64,000 bases of DNA from Ignavibacteriales bacterium (GTDB lineage Bacteria > Bacteroidota > Ignavibacteria > Ignavibacteriales > Ignavibacteriaceae). Of the stretch, positions 53,003 through 62,121 are shown piece after piece (position 1 is the first letter of the stretch; every line of letters starts with the position of its first letter). Both the position numbers and the translations under genes were made by a program. Where the stretch lies: the NCBI GenBank assembly GCA_003538625.1, contig DPRR01000007.1:298842-362841 (forward strand), in the 5' to 3' direction. The notes under the pieces were generated by a model. The model saw only the letters and a list, made by a program, of their open reading frames with translations, was not told the DNA's origin and searched no databases.

Positions 53003-54943
53003 ATGCAAAAACCTCTCTCAATATTTCAAAAAAAAATTGTTTTATTTGTAGTCCTTCTCTTTTTCATTATTTCGATTTTTGATTTAAGTATTGCACAAGT
53101 GATAATTAAAGAAAAAGTTGATATTAATCCTGTTACAATTCCTTTAAACAATAATCAACTAATTGATACATCACAAACCCATAAAATAGATTATTTAGGG
53201 AATGTTCAAAGAAAAAACATTCCCGGAGATAATCCACAATCAACTGTTACAATCCCGTTTTATGGTAGAGCAACAGTTGAGGTTACACTCAGTGATGCTG
53301 CATCAAGTTCAAGAGTTAGTTTGGAGATACGACAACCAGAATATCAGATGCTTTCCGAATATGCAAATCATAACGTGGGTTTTACCTGGACATCTGATAA
53401 TATGATTCAGGGGACTTCCGTAGAATTTGGCATCGATTGGTACTGGAATAAATGGGGAACGATTTATCAGGGTAAAGAAGCAGGAGTAATCACAACACAA
53501 ATAGATTCTACAGAATATACAATGGGCTTTGAGGCTTTGGGAGATGATTGGGACTATAATGAATTGGTTATTAGAGTAAAATTTATTCCTACCGAAATTG
53601 TTGTTACAATTGACCCGCCATTAATTTTACCCGGGGATACAGCTAATGTTATAATTAAAAACAAACTTGCTGACGGAACTTTAATAGATTTTCCACCAAC
53701 ACAGAAGTTTGAAGCTGCAATGCTCGATGGGTGTATTTATGGACAGCTAAAAGCCGGAGCAGACAGCGGGGCATATTTGAACAATGTTTTTCAGCCAATA
53801 ATTTTTATTGCCGATACTGGAGCTGTAGACAGCGGTGCGGCATTATTAAGAGTTGGATTGGTTAGGGAAACTCCTTTAAATAAACTTAATTTACCCGCAG
53901 ATATAACTTATGAGTGTTTTACCGGATATTTTATTTCTAATAATTACAATGATGCAGAGGTATCAATTGATAACCCATTGTTTATTATATATCCAACGCC
54001 ATTTACAGTTGAGAGAATTAGCGAAGAACCAAGAATGCCTACAGTTGTATGTAAAGCAACATTAAAAAAGTTTTACCCCGGCACTATTAAATATGAGTGG
54101 AAATATATTGTTAGAAAATTTTACTCAAGACGATGGAGTGATAGTGGAAGTTTAGCCTGTGTACGAATTAGTAGAAGTGAATTTCAAGGGATTTCTTATT
54201 CTTTTTCCGGTGGATATACGGAATGGACTGTACCATTTATAAAAGATAGTGGATATTTTTATTTCAAGTCTCTTCAGCAGGGAAAAAACAAATATGATAT
54301 TTTAAATAATGTATATGGATGCAATGGAGATACAAACGTGTGGTACGATTCTAATACCGAAATATTTACTGGCGGAGAAGTGTTGGTATCAGTAACTGCA
54401 AAGTACTATCATAATGGTCAAATTATTGCAAAACTGGATACTCTTCATTTGGGTAAAATTCTAGGCTCTGAAGTAAGTGATAATCAGACAATTTTTAACT
54501 ATGCTAACTCTAATAAAATTAAAGCTATTATGTACCAGGAATCAAAGTTTCATCAGTTTACTTATCCCGGGATCCCGTCTCATGAGCTATGGCCCTATGA
54601 TGGTGAAGGGTGGCCTTTGTATGGTGAGCCAAATGGTTATGGTTTAACTCAATTAGATTGTGACCCCGCAGCAAAAGAAAGAGAACTGTGGAATTGGAAA
54701 GCCAATGTTGATGGTGGTAAGAGCCGGCTACAAAAATGTTATGATGAAGTAGTTAAAAATCATGGCTTGCCTAATGAAGAAAAATATAATTTAACCAATG
54801 CTTTCCATAATTATAACCATGGTAACAAAAAGACATATTATACCTGGAAAGGTAAAAAAGATGGTTGGAAACCGGAGCCATATAAGGATGATTATGGTTT
54901 TAAAAGATATGAAAAATACGAGGAATATGGAGGAGGAAATTAA
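53003..54943 (+). CDS. Large secreted protein with lytic-transglycosylase-like C-terminal domain
   Basis: 646 aa with a signal peptide (cleavage near LSIAQ). The N-terminal ~190 residues are beta-rich and include GDDWDYNELVIRVKF, similar to a DUF4114-type Ca-binding turn. A middle region has Ig-like strands. In the last 150 residues MYQESKFHQF (Glu ~511) and GYGLTQLDCDP (~545) resemble the catalytic Glu and the G-[LY]-x-Q-[LV] of soluble lytic transglycosylases (SLT/goose-lysozyme fold), followed by AFHNYNHG. No sorting domain. GGGGAAA precedes the ATG. First gene of a three-gene secreted operon. Confidence 0.65.
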   Translation: MQKPLSIFQKKIVLFVVLLFFIISIFDLSIAQVIIKEKVDINPVTIPLNNNQLIDTSQTHKIDYLGNVQRKNIPGDNPQSTVTIPFYGRATVEVTLSDAASSSRVSLEIRQPEYQMLSEYANHNVGFTWTSDNMIQGTSVEFGIDWYWNKWGTIYQGKEAGVITTQIDSTEYTMGFEALGDDWDYNELVIRVKFIPTEIVVTIDPPLILPGDTANVIIKNKLADGTLIDFPPTQKFEAAMLDGCIYGQLKAGADSGAYLNNVFQPIIFIADTGAVDSGAALLRVGLVRETPLNKLNLPADITYECFTGYFISNNYNDAEVSIDNPLFIIYPTPFTVERISEEPRMPTVVCKATLKKFYPGTIKYEWKYIVRKFYSRRWSDSGSLACVRISRSEFQGISYSFSGGYTEWTVPFIKDSGYFYFKSLQQGKNKYDILNNVYGCNGDTNVWYDSNTEIFTGGEVLVSVTAKYYHNGQIIAKLDTLHLGKILGSEVSDNQTIFNYANSNKIKAIMYQESKFHQFTYPGIPSHELWPYDGEGWPLYGEPNGYGLTQLDCDPAAKERELWNWKANVDGGKSRLQKCYDEVVKNHGLPNEEKYNLTNAFHNYNHGNKKTYYTWKGKKDGWKPEPYKDDYGFKRYEKYEEYGGGN

Positions 54944-54944
54944 A

Positions 54945-56510
54945 ATGAAGGAATTAAAAATGAAATCAAAAATATTCTATATCGGTCTGTTAATTAGTTT
55001 TCTTGTCTGTAATATAACCAAAGCACAACCTTACATTTATTTTAGCAAATCAAATGGTTCCACTGAGAAAATCCTCAGATACAATTTGAATATCAATTTA
55101 GTTGAAGACTTTCTACCTTATCAAGATTTAGGCAAATATGCAAGTGCTTTATGGGATGCATCGCAATCATATTTAGCAATTGATGTAGAAAAACAGAGTT
55201 ACAATTTGATCAAAACTTCCGATACTTCTGTAAAATTTGATCTTAACAATCTAGTTGATGGTAGAATTGTTGAAATGTTATTTTTGTCCCAGACCAATAG
55301 TATATATGCATTCTCTGATGATTATGAGAAACTCTTTGTGGTTGACATTACAACGGGGACTATTAGTGCCATAACTAGTCTAGGACAATATGCCGTTGGG
55401 AATAGTTTAATGATGCCAACACGAAGCACTTTCTTTTCCTCTGATAAAAATAAAATTTATTTGTTTCATATTGATTCAATGAATGTAGATCAGGTCTGGA
55501 TTTATTCCTTGCAAACAAATGAAATAATTGAAAAAAGGAATCTATCTGACATAAGTGGACATGGTGGAAGTGATTGTTACAATCTAATGTTTGGAAAAAA
55601 TGGAAAGGGAATTGTTGAATCAGCTCCACTTTATAGTAACCCAATAAAAGATTTTTATTATAAACTTTATAATTTTGATTCAAATACAAGCGGGTCTTTA
55701 ATTTATCACAACGGATTTTCCCAAGCATATTTTAACTGTAATGGAGAATTTATTTTGTTAATGGATGAATACAATGATCCTTTAAATGATACTACGGGTT
55801 TGTATCATACCGGTGTGGGTAAAATCTATAACAGTCAAACAGGTCAATTAGTAAAGACAATAAATGTTCCTTCTGGTGGTACAATCTACACGTTCGACAA
55901 TTATCCAAATGATATTTATTATGTTAAAAATATAGAAACACAACCAGAAATATATAACCTGACAAAACTAAAACTTAACTCCATTGCACCCGGACTTTCC
56001 TTACCCTACACATCAGGCTTAGTAATTACAGTTAAGGGCGGCTTGTTCACAAGCACATCGCAAGCATATTTTAATAATCAGCCACGAACAACAACATATC
56101 TTTCGGATACAACATTAAGCGTACAATTAAATGCAGGAGATCTATCTACAGTGGGTAATTACCCAATATGGATTAGTAATTATGGTTCAAACTCAGATAC
56201 GCTTACTTATTCAGTAGTATCAGCATTGCCGCAGCCCATAACCCCGCTTGTGGAGTGTGTTAAGAATAATGGCGGTGGTTCTTACACAGCAAAATTTGGT
56301 TATAGAAATGATAATACAAAAAGCGTGTTTATACCTGTTGGCACCAATAATAAATTTTCACCAACTCCAGAAAACAGAGGGCAGCCAACAATCTTTTTGC
56401 CTGGTAGAGTTTATGAGGTTTTCTCAGTAAACTTTGATGGTAGAAATCTTGTCTGGAATATTTTTAGTAAAAAAGCAACTGCAAGTAAAAACTCAACTCC
56501 TTGTCCATAG
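54945..56510 (+). CDS. Secreted beta-propeller protein with TIG domain
   Basis: 521 aa from the ATG at 54945 (AGGAGG 8 nt upstream, signal peptide FYIGLLISFLVCNITKAQ following), 1 nt after the previous stop. Earlier in-frame ATGs overlap the preceding gene and are rejected. Residues ~30-320 look like a YVTN/WD-type propeller, ~330-405 is an IPT/TIG fold (TSGLVITVKGGLFTSTSQAYFN), and the last 90 residues carry a module seen in many secreted proteins: FGYRNDN, IPVGTNNKFSPTPENRGQPT, LPGRVYE, NLVWNIF. No T9SS signature is present at the end. Confidence 0.7.
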   Translation: MKELKMKSKIFYIGLLISFLVCNITKAQPYIYFSKSNGSTEKILRYNLNINLVEDFLPYQDLGKYASALWDASQSYLAIDVEKQSYNLIKTSDTSVKFDLNNLVDGRIVEMLFLSQTNSIYAFSDDYEKLFVVDITTGTISAITSLGQYAVGNSLMMPTRSTFFSSDKNKIYLFHIDSMNVDQVWIYSLQTNEIIEKRNLSDISGHGGSDCYNLMFGKNGKGIVESAPLYSNPIKDFYYKLYNFDSNTSGSLIYHNGFSQAYFNCNGEFILLMDEYNDPLNDTTGLYHTGVGKIYNSQTGQLVKTINVPSGGTIYTFDNYPNDIYYVKNIETQPEIYNLTKLKLNSIAPGLSLPYTSGLVITVKGGLFTSTSQAYFNNQPRTTTYLSDTTLSVQLNAGDLSTVGNYPIWISNYGSNSDTLTYSVVSALPQPITPLVECVKNNGGGSYTAKFGYRNDNTKSVFIPVGTNNKFSPTPENRGQPTIFLPGRVYEVFSVNFDGRNLVWNIFSKKATASKNSTPCP

Positions 56511-56536
56511 AAAAAATAAAAGGAAAGGAATTAATT

Positions 56537-57175
56537 ATGAAAACAAAAATAATTTTAATTGTTCTCTTAATATCAACAATAATTTTTGCCCAAAATACTT
56601 ACGAAGTAAAGCCGGGAGTAAAAAACAATGCGATAGTTTTAGAATTATCTAATGTGTCTACAACAGAATCGGCGAATAATCTTGAGGTAAAACTTATAAG
56701 GAGTTCCCAAAACTTAATTTTTAATCAAAAAGAAAAAATGATTGAGAATATTACCCGGGGAACAGAAAAAGAAGCAACTTTTACTTTTGATGTTGAATAC
56801 AATATAGGGAAGGCTGCAGCGGATACAATTGAGTTTATGATTACCAATAACCAATCAGTTTACTTAATTAAAAAATTTATATTACAGTATTCTCTACCAA
56901 CAGAATATAAGTTAGAGCAGAATTATCCAAATCCCTTTAATCCTACCACAAAAATCAGGTACTCTATTCCAAATTTGGGTCCTGATTTGCAGAATGTCAA
57001 TCTCACTGTATATGATATACTTGGCAATCAAATTAAAACTCTTGTTGATGAACCAAAAGAAACAGGATATCATGAAATTGATTTTAACGCAAGCGTATTA
57101 GCTAGCGGAGTTTATGTGTACAGGTTAACTGCTGGCAATTTTGTTTCTGTTAAAAAGATGATGGTTTTAAAGTAA
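56537..57175 (+). CDS. Small secreted protein with T9SS sorting domain
   Basis: 212 aa from the ATG at 56537 (signal peptide IILIVLLISTIIFAQ; GGAAAGG upstream). An Ig-like domain (AIVLELSNVSTTESANNLEV ... EATFTFDVEYNIG) fills residues ~30-120; the sorting signal NYPNPFNPTTKIRYSIP and terminal VSVKKMMVLK follow. It is the only tagged protein of the three-gene operon, so it could anchor the other two at the surface (inference). Confidence 0.8.
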   Translation: MKTKIILIVLLISTIIFAQNTYEVKPGVKNNAIVLELSNVSTTESANNLEVKLIRSSQNLIFNQKEKMIENITRGTEKEATFTFDVEYNIGKAAADTIEFMITNNQSVYLIKKFILQYSLPTEYKLEQNYPNPFNPTTKIRYSIPNLGPDLQNVNLTVYDILGNQIKTLVDEPKETGYHEIDFNASVLASGVYVYRLTAGNFVSVKKMMVLK

Positions 57176-57181
57176 ATTCAC

Positions 57182-57225
57182 TGCGCTAATGTAAGATTAG
57201 GTTTTTGTATTAGCGCATCCTTCCT
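57182..57225 (+). terminator. Hairpin terminator after the secreted operon
   Basis: TGCGCTAAT (57182-57190) pairs perfectly with ATTAGCGCA (57209-57217), loop 18 nt, then CCTTCCTTG. The loop is long and the T run is poor, so efficiency is doubtful. Confidence 0.5.
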
Positions 57226-57289
57226 TGTTTTTAATATTATTCCAATCCATTTACTTTAAAGCAGTAAATATTTAATCTTGTATTAAAAA

Positions 57290-58000
57290 ATGGATTTGAA
57301 CCAACTTAAACAAACGTTAATAAAAGATTTCCTTTCCAACATCAGCATAATTGGATTTATAGAAAACAATCCAATTACAGAAGTTGTTGAGATAAACAAT
57401 TCATATCTCATAAAAGGCACAAGCGATGTTGAATGGAGTTATCTTGTTTGTAAAAACGAATTTGATTTAAAATTGTTATTAGATAAATCAGGCAGTAATA
57501 ATATCTATTTTGCCTCGGTTGAAGATTGGATGATTCCTATCATAACAGAAAATCGAAACGCTGAGTGGATATTAAGTACAATGCGCTATTATCTGCCGGA
57601 TGATGTTGAAGTTCCTGAAAACAAAATGGAAGTTATTCCTTTAACCCCTGATCATATCGGGTTTATTATTTCGCAATCAAATTATAAACAGTTTTTAACT
57701 CCAAAATATGTTGAAGATAGAATAACCAAATCCATAAGCGCTGCAATCTTTAAAAAGAAAAAACTTGTTGCGTGGGGCTTAACCCATGATGATGGTGCAC
57801 TTGGCTCATTACACGTACTGGATGAATACAGAAAAAAAGGCTACGGAAAAGAAATACTTATTTCGCTTATTCATCAAAACAGAAAACTTGGCAAAATTTC
57901 TTTTGCACAGATTGAAGAAAAGAATGTTAAGGCAATAAATCTTGCTGTGCAGCTTGGCTTTATGAAGAACAGAAGAGTAAGCTGGGTGAAATTAGATTAG
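57290..58000 (+). CDS. GNAT-family N-acetyltransferase (FR47-like)
   Basis: 236 aa. The N-terminal half is a non-catalytic domain common in glycine-N-acyltransferase-like proteins, and the C-terminal GNAT fold has GSLHVLDEYRKKGYGKEILISL (acetyl-CoA loop R-K-K-G-Y-G) followed by ISFAQIEEKNVKAINLAVQLGF. Substrate unknown. A lone gene between the operon terminator and a degenerate repeat. Confidence 0.85.
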   Translation: MDLNQLKQTLIKDFLSNISIIGFIENNPITEVVEINNSYLIKGTSDVEWSYLVCKNEFDLKLLLDKSGSNNIYFASVEDWMIPIITENRNAEWILSTMRYYLPDDVEVPENKMEVIPLTPDHIGFIISQSNYKQFLTPKYVEDRITKSISAAIFKKKKLVAWGLTHDDGALGSLHVLDEYRKKGYGKEILISLIHQNRKLGKISFAQIEEKNVKAINLAVQLGFMKNRRVSWVKLD

Positions 58001-58004
58001 TGTA

Positions 58005-58090
58005 TTTTTGTGTCTTAGTGTTTTAGTGGCCGATTATTAAATCTTTAAAGTTTAGCCTCTAAATCACAAAAACACCAAAGAACACAAAAA
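58005..58090. repeat. Degenerate inverted repeat, TTAGTG family
   Basis: TTTTTGTGTCTTAGTG on the left and a Lys-codon-like CACAAAAACACCAAAGAACA on the right form an imperfect stem; TTTGTGTCTTAGTG matches the repeat at 17281. Confidence 0.55.
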
Positions 58091-58153
58091 GGAATTTTTG
58101 CGTTAGCAAACCTTTAGTAATTTTACTTAACAAATTAATTATTGGTTTACAAA

Positions 58154-58603
58154 ATGGATTTAAAAGAATTACTCACAACCCAGGGCTCTGAAATATTGGA
58201 AAATGCTCTTCAATCATTAAACTGTTCGCATTTAAAATCGTATGATAGCTCATCCGAAATTGAAAACAAGAACAGACTACTTAATCTTTTAACACTAACC
58301 CAGCAATGTGTAGTAGAAAAGAAACTGCTTCCGATGAAAGAGTACGCCGCACAAATTGCCAAAGAAAGATTTGATGCCGGATTTGATTTACACGAAGTCC
58401 ACACAGCATTTAATGCACTCGAAGAAGAACTCTGGAACAAAGTAACAAAAAACATTGCTCCGAAAAATCTTGGCGAGGCGTTAGGATTGATAAGCACAGT
58501 GCTTGGTGCTGGCAAAGAAGAACTTGCGTTAACTTATGTTTCTCTTGCAAGTAAAACAAGAACACAAACATTAAATCTTACAGAACTTTTTGGTAGGAAT
58601 TAG
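58154..58603 (+). CDS. All-helical protein, unknown
   Basis: 149 aa from the ATG at 58154 (the earlier start at 58142 adds four residues). Predicted all alpha. Conserved-looking segments are RFDAGFDLHEVHTAFNALEEELW (~75-97) and LGLISTVLGAGKEELALTYVSLA (~112-135). I know this pattern from hypothetical proteins of environmental bacteria, but no function or named family. No partner nearby except the convergent DUF2442/DUF4160 pair. Confidence 0.6.
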   Translation: MDLKELLTTQGSEILENALQSLNCSHLKSYDSSSEIENKNRLLNLLTLTQQCVVEKKLLPMKEYAAQIAKERFDAGFDLHEVHTAFNALEEELWNKVTKNIAPKNLGEALGLISTVLGAGKEELALTYVSLASKTRTQTLNLTELFGRN

Positions 58604-58610
58604 TTTTCTG

Positions 58611-58868
58611 TTAAGCAGAAACCTTTTCTTGACTTGCTAGCGCATAAAGAGTTTCAGGCGCAATGTCTATTTCATTAGCCCAGGTTAAAACATTAAGCTC
58701 TTGGTGTATAAAAAATTCTTTAAACTTTTCTGAATTTTGCAACTCCGAAAAAACACCACCTTTGTTAATTATACTTTTTAAATCAGCGATTCCCTTTGAT
58801 CCATCTGCGAATTCAACACTTATTTGGAAATCTTTAACATATTTTGCCTTAACTAAATCATAATACAT
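58611..58868 (-). CDS. DUF2442 family protein
   Basis: 85 aa. The family pattern is present: a hydrophobic strand DFQISVEFADGSKGIADLK, GGVFSELQN, and ELNVLTWANEIDIAPETLYALA. The structure known for this family is a small alpha/beta fold that may bind DNA. It lies 9 nt after the DUF4160 gene on the same strand. Such pairs have been proposed as toxin-antitoxin or mobile modules; no activity is proved here. Confidence 0.88.
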   Translation of the reverse strand: MYYDLVKAKYVKDFQISVEFADGSKGIADLKSIINKGGVFSELQNSEKFKEFFIHQELNVLTWANEIDIAPETLYALASQEKVSA

Positions 58869-58877
58869 ATTCTTCTC

Positions 58878-59138
58878 CTATTCCAATGGTTCTATCTTGC
58901 TAATCTTTTTATTTTCCATCGCAAGATTCCAATTATTTAGAAGTTCGTTTTTATGAATGCTTGCCCATTCAATTACCAACCCAAATGCCTTAGGTGGAAG
59001 ATAACCTTCTAATAAAGCAAAATCATTTATTTTTATAGTTGCTTTAAATTCCCCATACATAGCATGAAAATGAGGTGGATTATGATCCTCATAATACATC
59101 GATATGATTATTCCGAAAAATCTACTTATTTCTGGCAT
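58878..59138 (-). CDS. DUF4160 family protein
   Basis: 86 aa. Signature: GIIISMYYEDHNPPHFHAMYGEFKATIKI, with the H-x-P-P-H-F-H box (~21-26), then LPPKAFGLVIEWASIHKNELLNNWN. The paired His residues suggest a metal or nuclease role but none is shown. The upstream gene of the DUF4160-DUF2442 pair. Confidence 0.88.
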   Translation of the reverse strand: MPEISRFFGIIISMYYEDHNPPHFHAMYGEFKATIKINDFALLEGYLPPKAFGLVIEWASIHKNELLNNWNLAMENKKISKIEPLE

Positions 59139-59206
59139 ATTGTAAAAACGTTTTAATATAAATTAGATTATTAAGCAGAATATTTCAATACTTTAATTTT
59201 GAAATA

Positions 59207-59605
59207 TTATCTCAACACCAAAGTATCTGGTCCTTCAACTTTATTGATATGGCATTTACATTCATCCGTGTTGAATAGAAACTCTCCGATTGCAACTCTA
59301 TTTCCATCAGTTGCTGAAAAGTGGATTTTTTCGGGTTTGGTACACGAACAAAACATTTGTGTAAAAGAGTCATTGAGCACAATATATTTACCTGCACCAA
59401 AAATATCTGGCTCCTGCTGAACATCCAGTTTATTACCATCTTTATCTTTTATAGTAACAGCTAATGAATCTACGGGAACACCAATAGTATCAACAACAGT
59501 TACTAAAGCATATCGATATTCCGTTGTGCAAAGGCAGTCTTCATCAACTATTGAGCAGGAAATGGCAGAGATTATTAATAAAAACGAAACTAATATTATC
59601 TTCAT
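59207..59605 (-). CDS. Small lipoprotein, Cys-rich
   Basis: 132 aa from the ATG at 59605 (earlier start at 59626 disrupts the signal). Lipobox ISAISC (Cys ~17). The mature part is a beta-rich Ig-like domain (YRYALVTVVDTIGVPVDSLAVTI) with four further Cys outside the lipobox (DCLC, FCSC, ECKC), in three C-x-C/C-x-x pairs, likely disulfides. Function unknown; periplasm or surface. Confidence 0.6.
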   Translation of the reverse strand: MKIILVSFLLIISAISCSIVDEDCLCTTEYRYALVTVVDTIGVPVDSLAVTIKDKDGNKLDVQQEPDIFGAGKYIVLNDSFTQMFCSCTKPEKIHFSATDGNRVAIGEFLFNTDECKCHINKVEGPDTLVLR

Positions 59606-59694
59606 ACTGTTAGGATTTATAAACAATAATGTAACTTATTATTAAACTTAAACTTATTTTTGTGATAAATCCATAAACTAATTATTGAGATTAA

Positions 59695-60708
59695 ATGGCA
59701 AAAACTTGTGTGCTTCTAATAAATCTCGGAACACCCGATAGTCCATCGGTTAAAGATGTAAGAAAATATTTATTTGAATTTCTTAACGATCCAAGAGTGA
59801 TCGATATTAATCCTATTGGCAGATTTTTTCTTGTAAACTTTATTATCGTTCCTTTTCGTGCACCAAAGTCTGCAAAGATTTATAAAGAACTCTGGACAAA
59901 AGACGGATCACCGATAATGATTTACGGTGAATCGGTAAAGAAAAATTTGCAGAAAGAACTGGGTAATGATTTTGAAGTTGAACTTGCAATGCGATACAAA
60001 AATCCGAGTCTTGATGAAGTCTGTGCAAGAATGGAGAAAAAAGGTTATGAAAAGATTATCATTCTTCCTCTTTTTCCCCAATATGCTTCTGCAAGCACAG
60101 GATCAGCTATTGAAAAAGCAATGAAGTTAATAAGCAAGTGGTGGGTTATTCCGGAAATAAAAATCATCTCGCAATTTTATGATGATGAAAATTATTTGAA
60201 CTGTGTAATTGAACAATCAAAAAAATATAATTTTGGGGATTATGATCATATTTTATTTAGCTATCACGGGTTGCCTGTAAGACAGGTTGATAAAGTCTAT
60301 TCCGATGGTAAACCTTGCACAGATCATAAATGTGACGAGGAAATTAATGAGGATAATGGATACTGTTATAAAGCAACTTGTTACGCAACAACAAGATTGC
60401 TTGCTAAAAAATTAAATCTACCCAAAGAAAGATATACCGTTTGCTTTCAATCCCGATTAGATAAAGACTGGCTTGAACCATTCTCTGATAAAGTAATTGA
60501 AGAATGGGCAAAGAAAGGAGCTAAAAAGCTTCTTGTATTTAGTCCGGCATTTGTAGCTGATTGTCTTGAAACCACAGTTGAAATCGGGATTGAATATCAA
60601 AAATTATTTAAAGATAACGGTGGTGAAAAAGTTCAGCTTGTAGAAAGTTTAAATGATCATCCGATGTGGGTTGATACTTTAAAGAAAATGGTATTGAAAA
60701 ATATTTGA
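59695..60708 (+). CDS. hemH: Ferrochelatase
   Basis: 337 aa, normal size. It inserts Fe2+ into protoporphyrin IX (or coproporphyrin III in some lines) at the end of heme synthesis. The N-terminal LLINLGTPDSPSVKDVRKYL, the catalytic His in SYHGLPVRQ (~191) and the Glu in DCLETTVEIG (~290) are present. Two C-x4-C pairs (CTDHKC, CYKATC, ~205-227) lie in the middle and could hold an iron-sulfur cluster. It is 8 nt before the corA-like gene. No other heme genes are in the window. Confidence 0.96.
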   Translation: MAKTCVLLINLGTPDSPSVKDVRKYLFEFLNDPRVIDINPIGRFFLVNFIIVPFRAPKSAKIYKELWTKDGSPIMIYGESVKKNLQKELGNDFEVELAMRYKNPSLDEVCARMEKKGYEKIIILPLFPQYASASTGSAIEKAMKLISKWWVIPEIKIISQFYDDENYLNCVIEQSKKYNFGDYDHILFSYHGLPVRQVDKVYSDGKPCTDHKCDEEINEDNGYCYKATCYATTRLLAKKLNLPKERYTVCFQSRLDKDWLEPFSDKVIEEWAKKGAKKLLVFSPAFVADCLETTVEIGIEYQKLFKDNGGEKVQLVESLNDHPMWVDTLKKMVLKNI

Positions 60709-60715
60709 GGAAGAT

Positions 60716-61840
60716 ATGCTTGATAGTACAGGAAAAAAAATAAAACATCAGACAAAAAAGCAAATAAAAAAAGTCAAGCGACTTATCAGTACAAGACCAA
60801 AACAAATTGGTTTGGATCCCGGCACATTAATTTATACCGGTGAACGGGAGAAAGAACCTATAACATTTAAGGTTTTTGAATTTGATCAAAATGATTTTTC
60901 AGAAAAAGATTTTCAGAAAGTGGAAGATATTTTTTTCTGTAAAGAGAGCAAGAAAAAATGCTGGATTAACATTGATGGTGTTCATAACATTGAGATAATG
61001 GAAAAGATACAGAATCAATTTAATATTCATCCTCTTACAATGGAAGATATAATCCATACATCCCAAAGACCAAAACTTGAGGAGTACGATGAATATTTAT
61101 TTATTGTTCTAAGAATGTTTTTTTACGATAACACCTCGCGTGAACTTAAAAATGAACAGGTTAGTATAATTCTTTCTGAAAAATATTTAATTACTTTTTT
61201 GGAAGACCCGGGTGATGTTTTTAATCCCGTCAGAGAAAGAATTAGAAAAACCGGAACCAAGATCAGAAAAAATGAGTGTGACTTTTTAGCCTATTCTTTA
61301 ATCGACTCCATTGTTGACAGTTATTTTCACATCCTTGAAAAAATAGGAGAAGAGATTGAAGAACTGGAAGACCGCCTGGTGGTTGATACACAAAAAGATG
61401 ATATCCAGCTTGTTCACAGAATGCGCCGCAATATGATTTTGTTAAGAAAATCCGTTTGGCCTCTTAGGGAAGTTATAAGTGTAATGCAGCGAAACGAAAA
61501 CAGCTTTATTAAAACATCAACACAGATTTATTTGCGCGATGTTTATGATCACCTGATTCAGATTATCGATACAATAGAATCTTACCGCGATATGATAGTT
61601 GGGATGCTTGATGTTTATCTTTCGAGCACAAGCAACAAGCTGAACGAAGTTATGAAAGTGCTGACTATTATTTCTACTCTTTTTATTCCGCTTACTTTTT
61701 TGGCGGGAGTTTATGGAATGAATTTCAAAAACTTTCCGGAACTTGAAAAATATTGGATGTACCCCTGGGGATTTTGGATTATTACCTTAGTTGTTGTAGT
61801 AATTATGATAATTTATTTTAAGAAAAAAAAATGGTTTTAA
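60716..61840 (+). CDS. corA: CorA-family magnesium/cobalt channel
   Basis: 374 aa. Long charged N-terminal domain with a coiled-coil helix region (~180-290), then two C-terminal membrane segments with the hallmark YGMNF (~331-335) in the pore loop. It works as a pentameric Mg2+ (or Co2+/Ni2+) channel in the inner membrane. The C-terminus ends in a short lysine-rich tail, as usual. The ATG at 60716 has GAGGAAG before it; probably cotranscribed with hemH. Confidence 0.95.
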   Translation: MLDSTGKKIKHQTKKQIKKVKRLISTRPKQIGLDPGTLIYTGEREKEPITFKVFEFDQNDFSEKDFQKVEDIFFCKESKKKCWINIDGVHNIEIMEKIQNQFNIHPLTMEDIIHTSQRPKLEEYDEYLFIVLRMFFYDNTSRELKNEQVSIILSEKYLITFLEDPGDVFNPVRERIRKTGTKIRKNECDFLAYSLIDSIVDSYFHILEKIGEEIEELEDRLVVDTQKDDIQLVHRMRRNMILLRKSVWPLREVISVMQRNENSFIKTSTQIYLRDVYDHLIQIIDTIESYRDMIVGMLDVYLSSTSNKLNEVMKVLTIISTLFIPLTFLAGVYGMNFKNFPELEKYWMYPWGFWIITLVVVVIMIIYFKKKKWF

Positions 61841-62121
61841 TCACTTAATTCGCTTTACCATCCTGGGTTTTATAGTCCCGCAAAATAAACTTGCAATTAA
61901 CCATTAAAAGTTTAAATTGTAAGCAGATGTCTTAGAATCTCTTAAAAACATTCAGAATTTATGGGCAGCATAAAGATATTTGAAACCCATTAGCGGTTTT
62001 TGTTAAAATCAATCTAAAGTTCATTCTCTCTTTTAGCCGCAGTTTGATATCCTCTTCATAACGCTATTACGGTTTCAAAAACAAGATCAGCGATTTTTAA
62101 AATTAAAGCCTGGAGTTGATG

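Noticed and set aside
61841..62121. Small gene or RNA in the gap after corA
   Set aside because: No open frame with a ribosome site and no recognisable structure was found.
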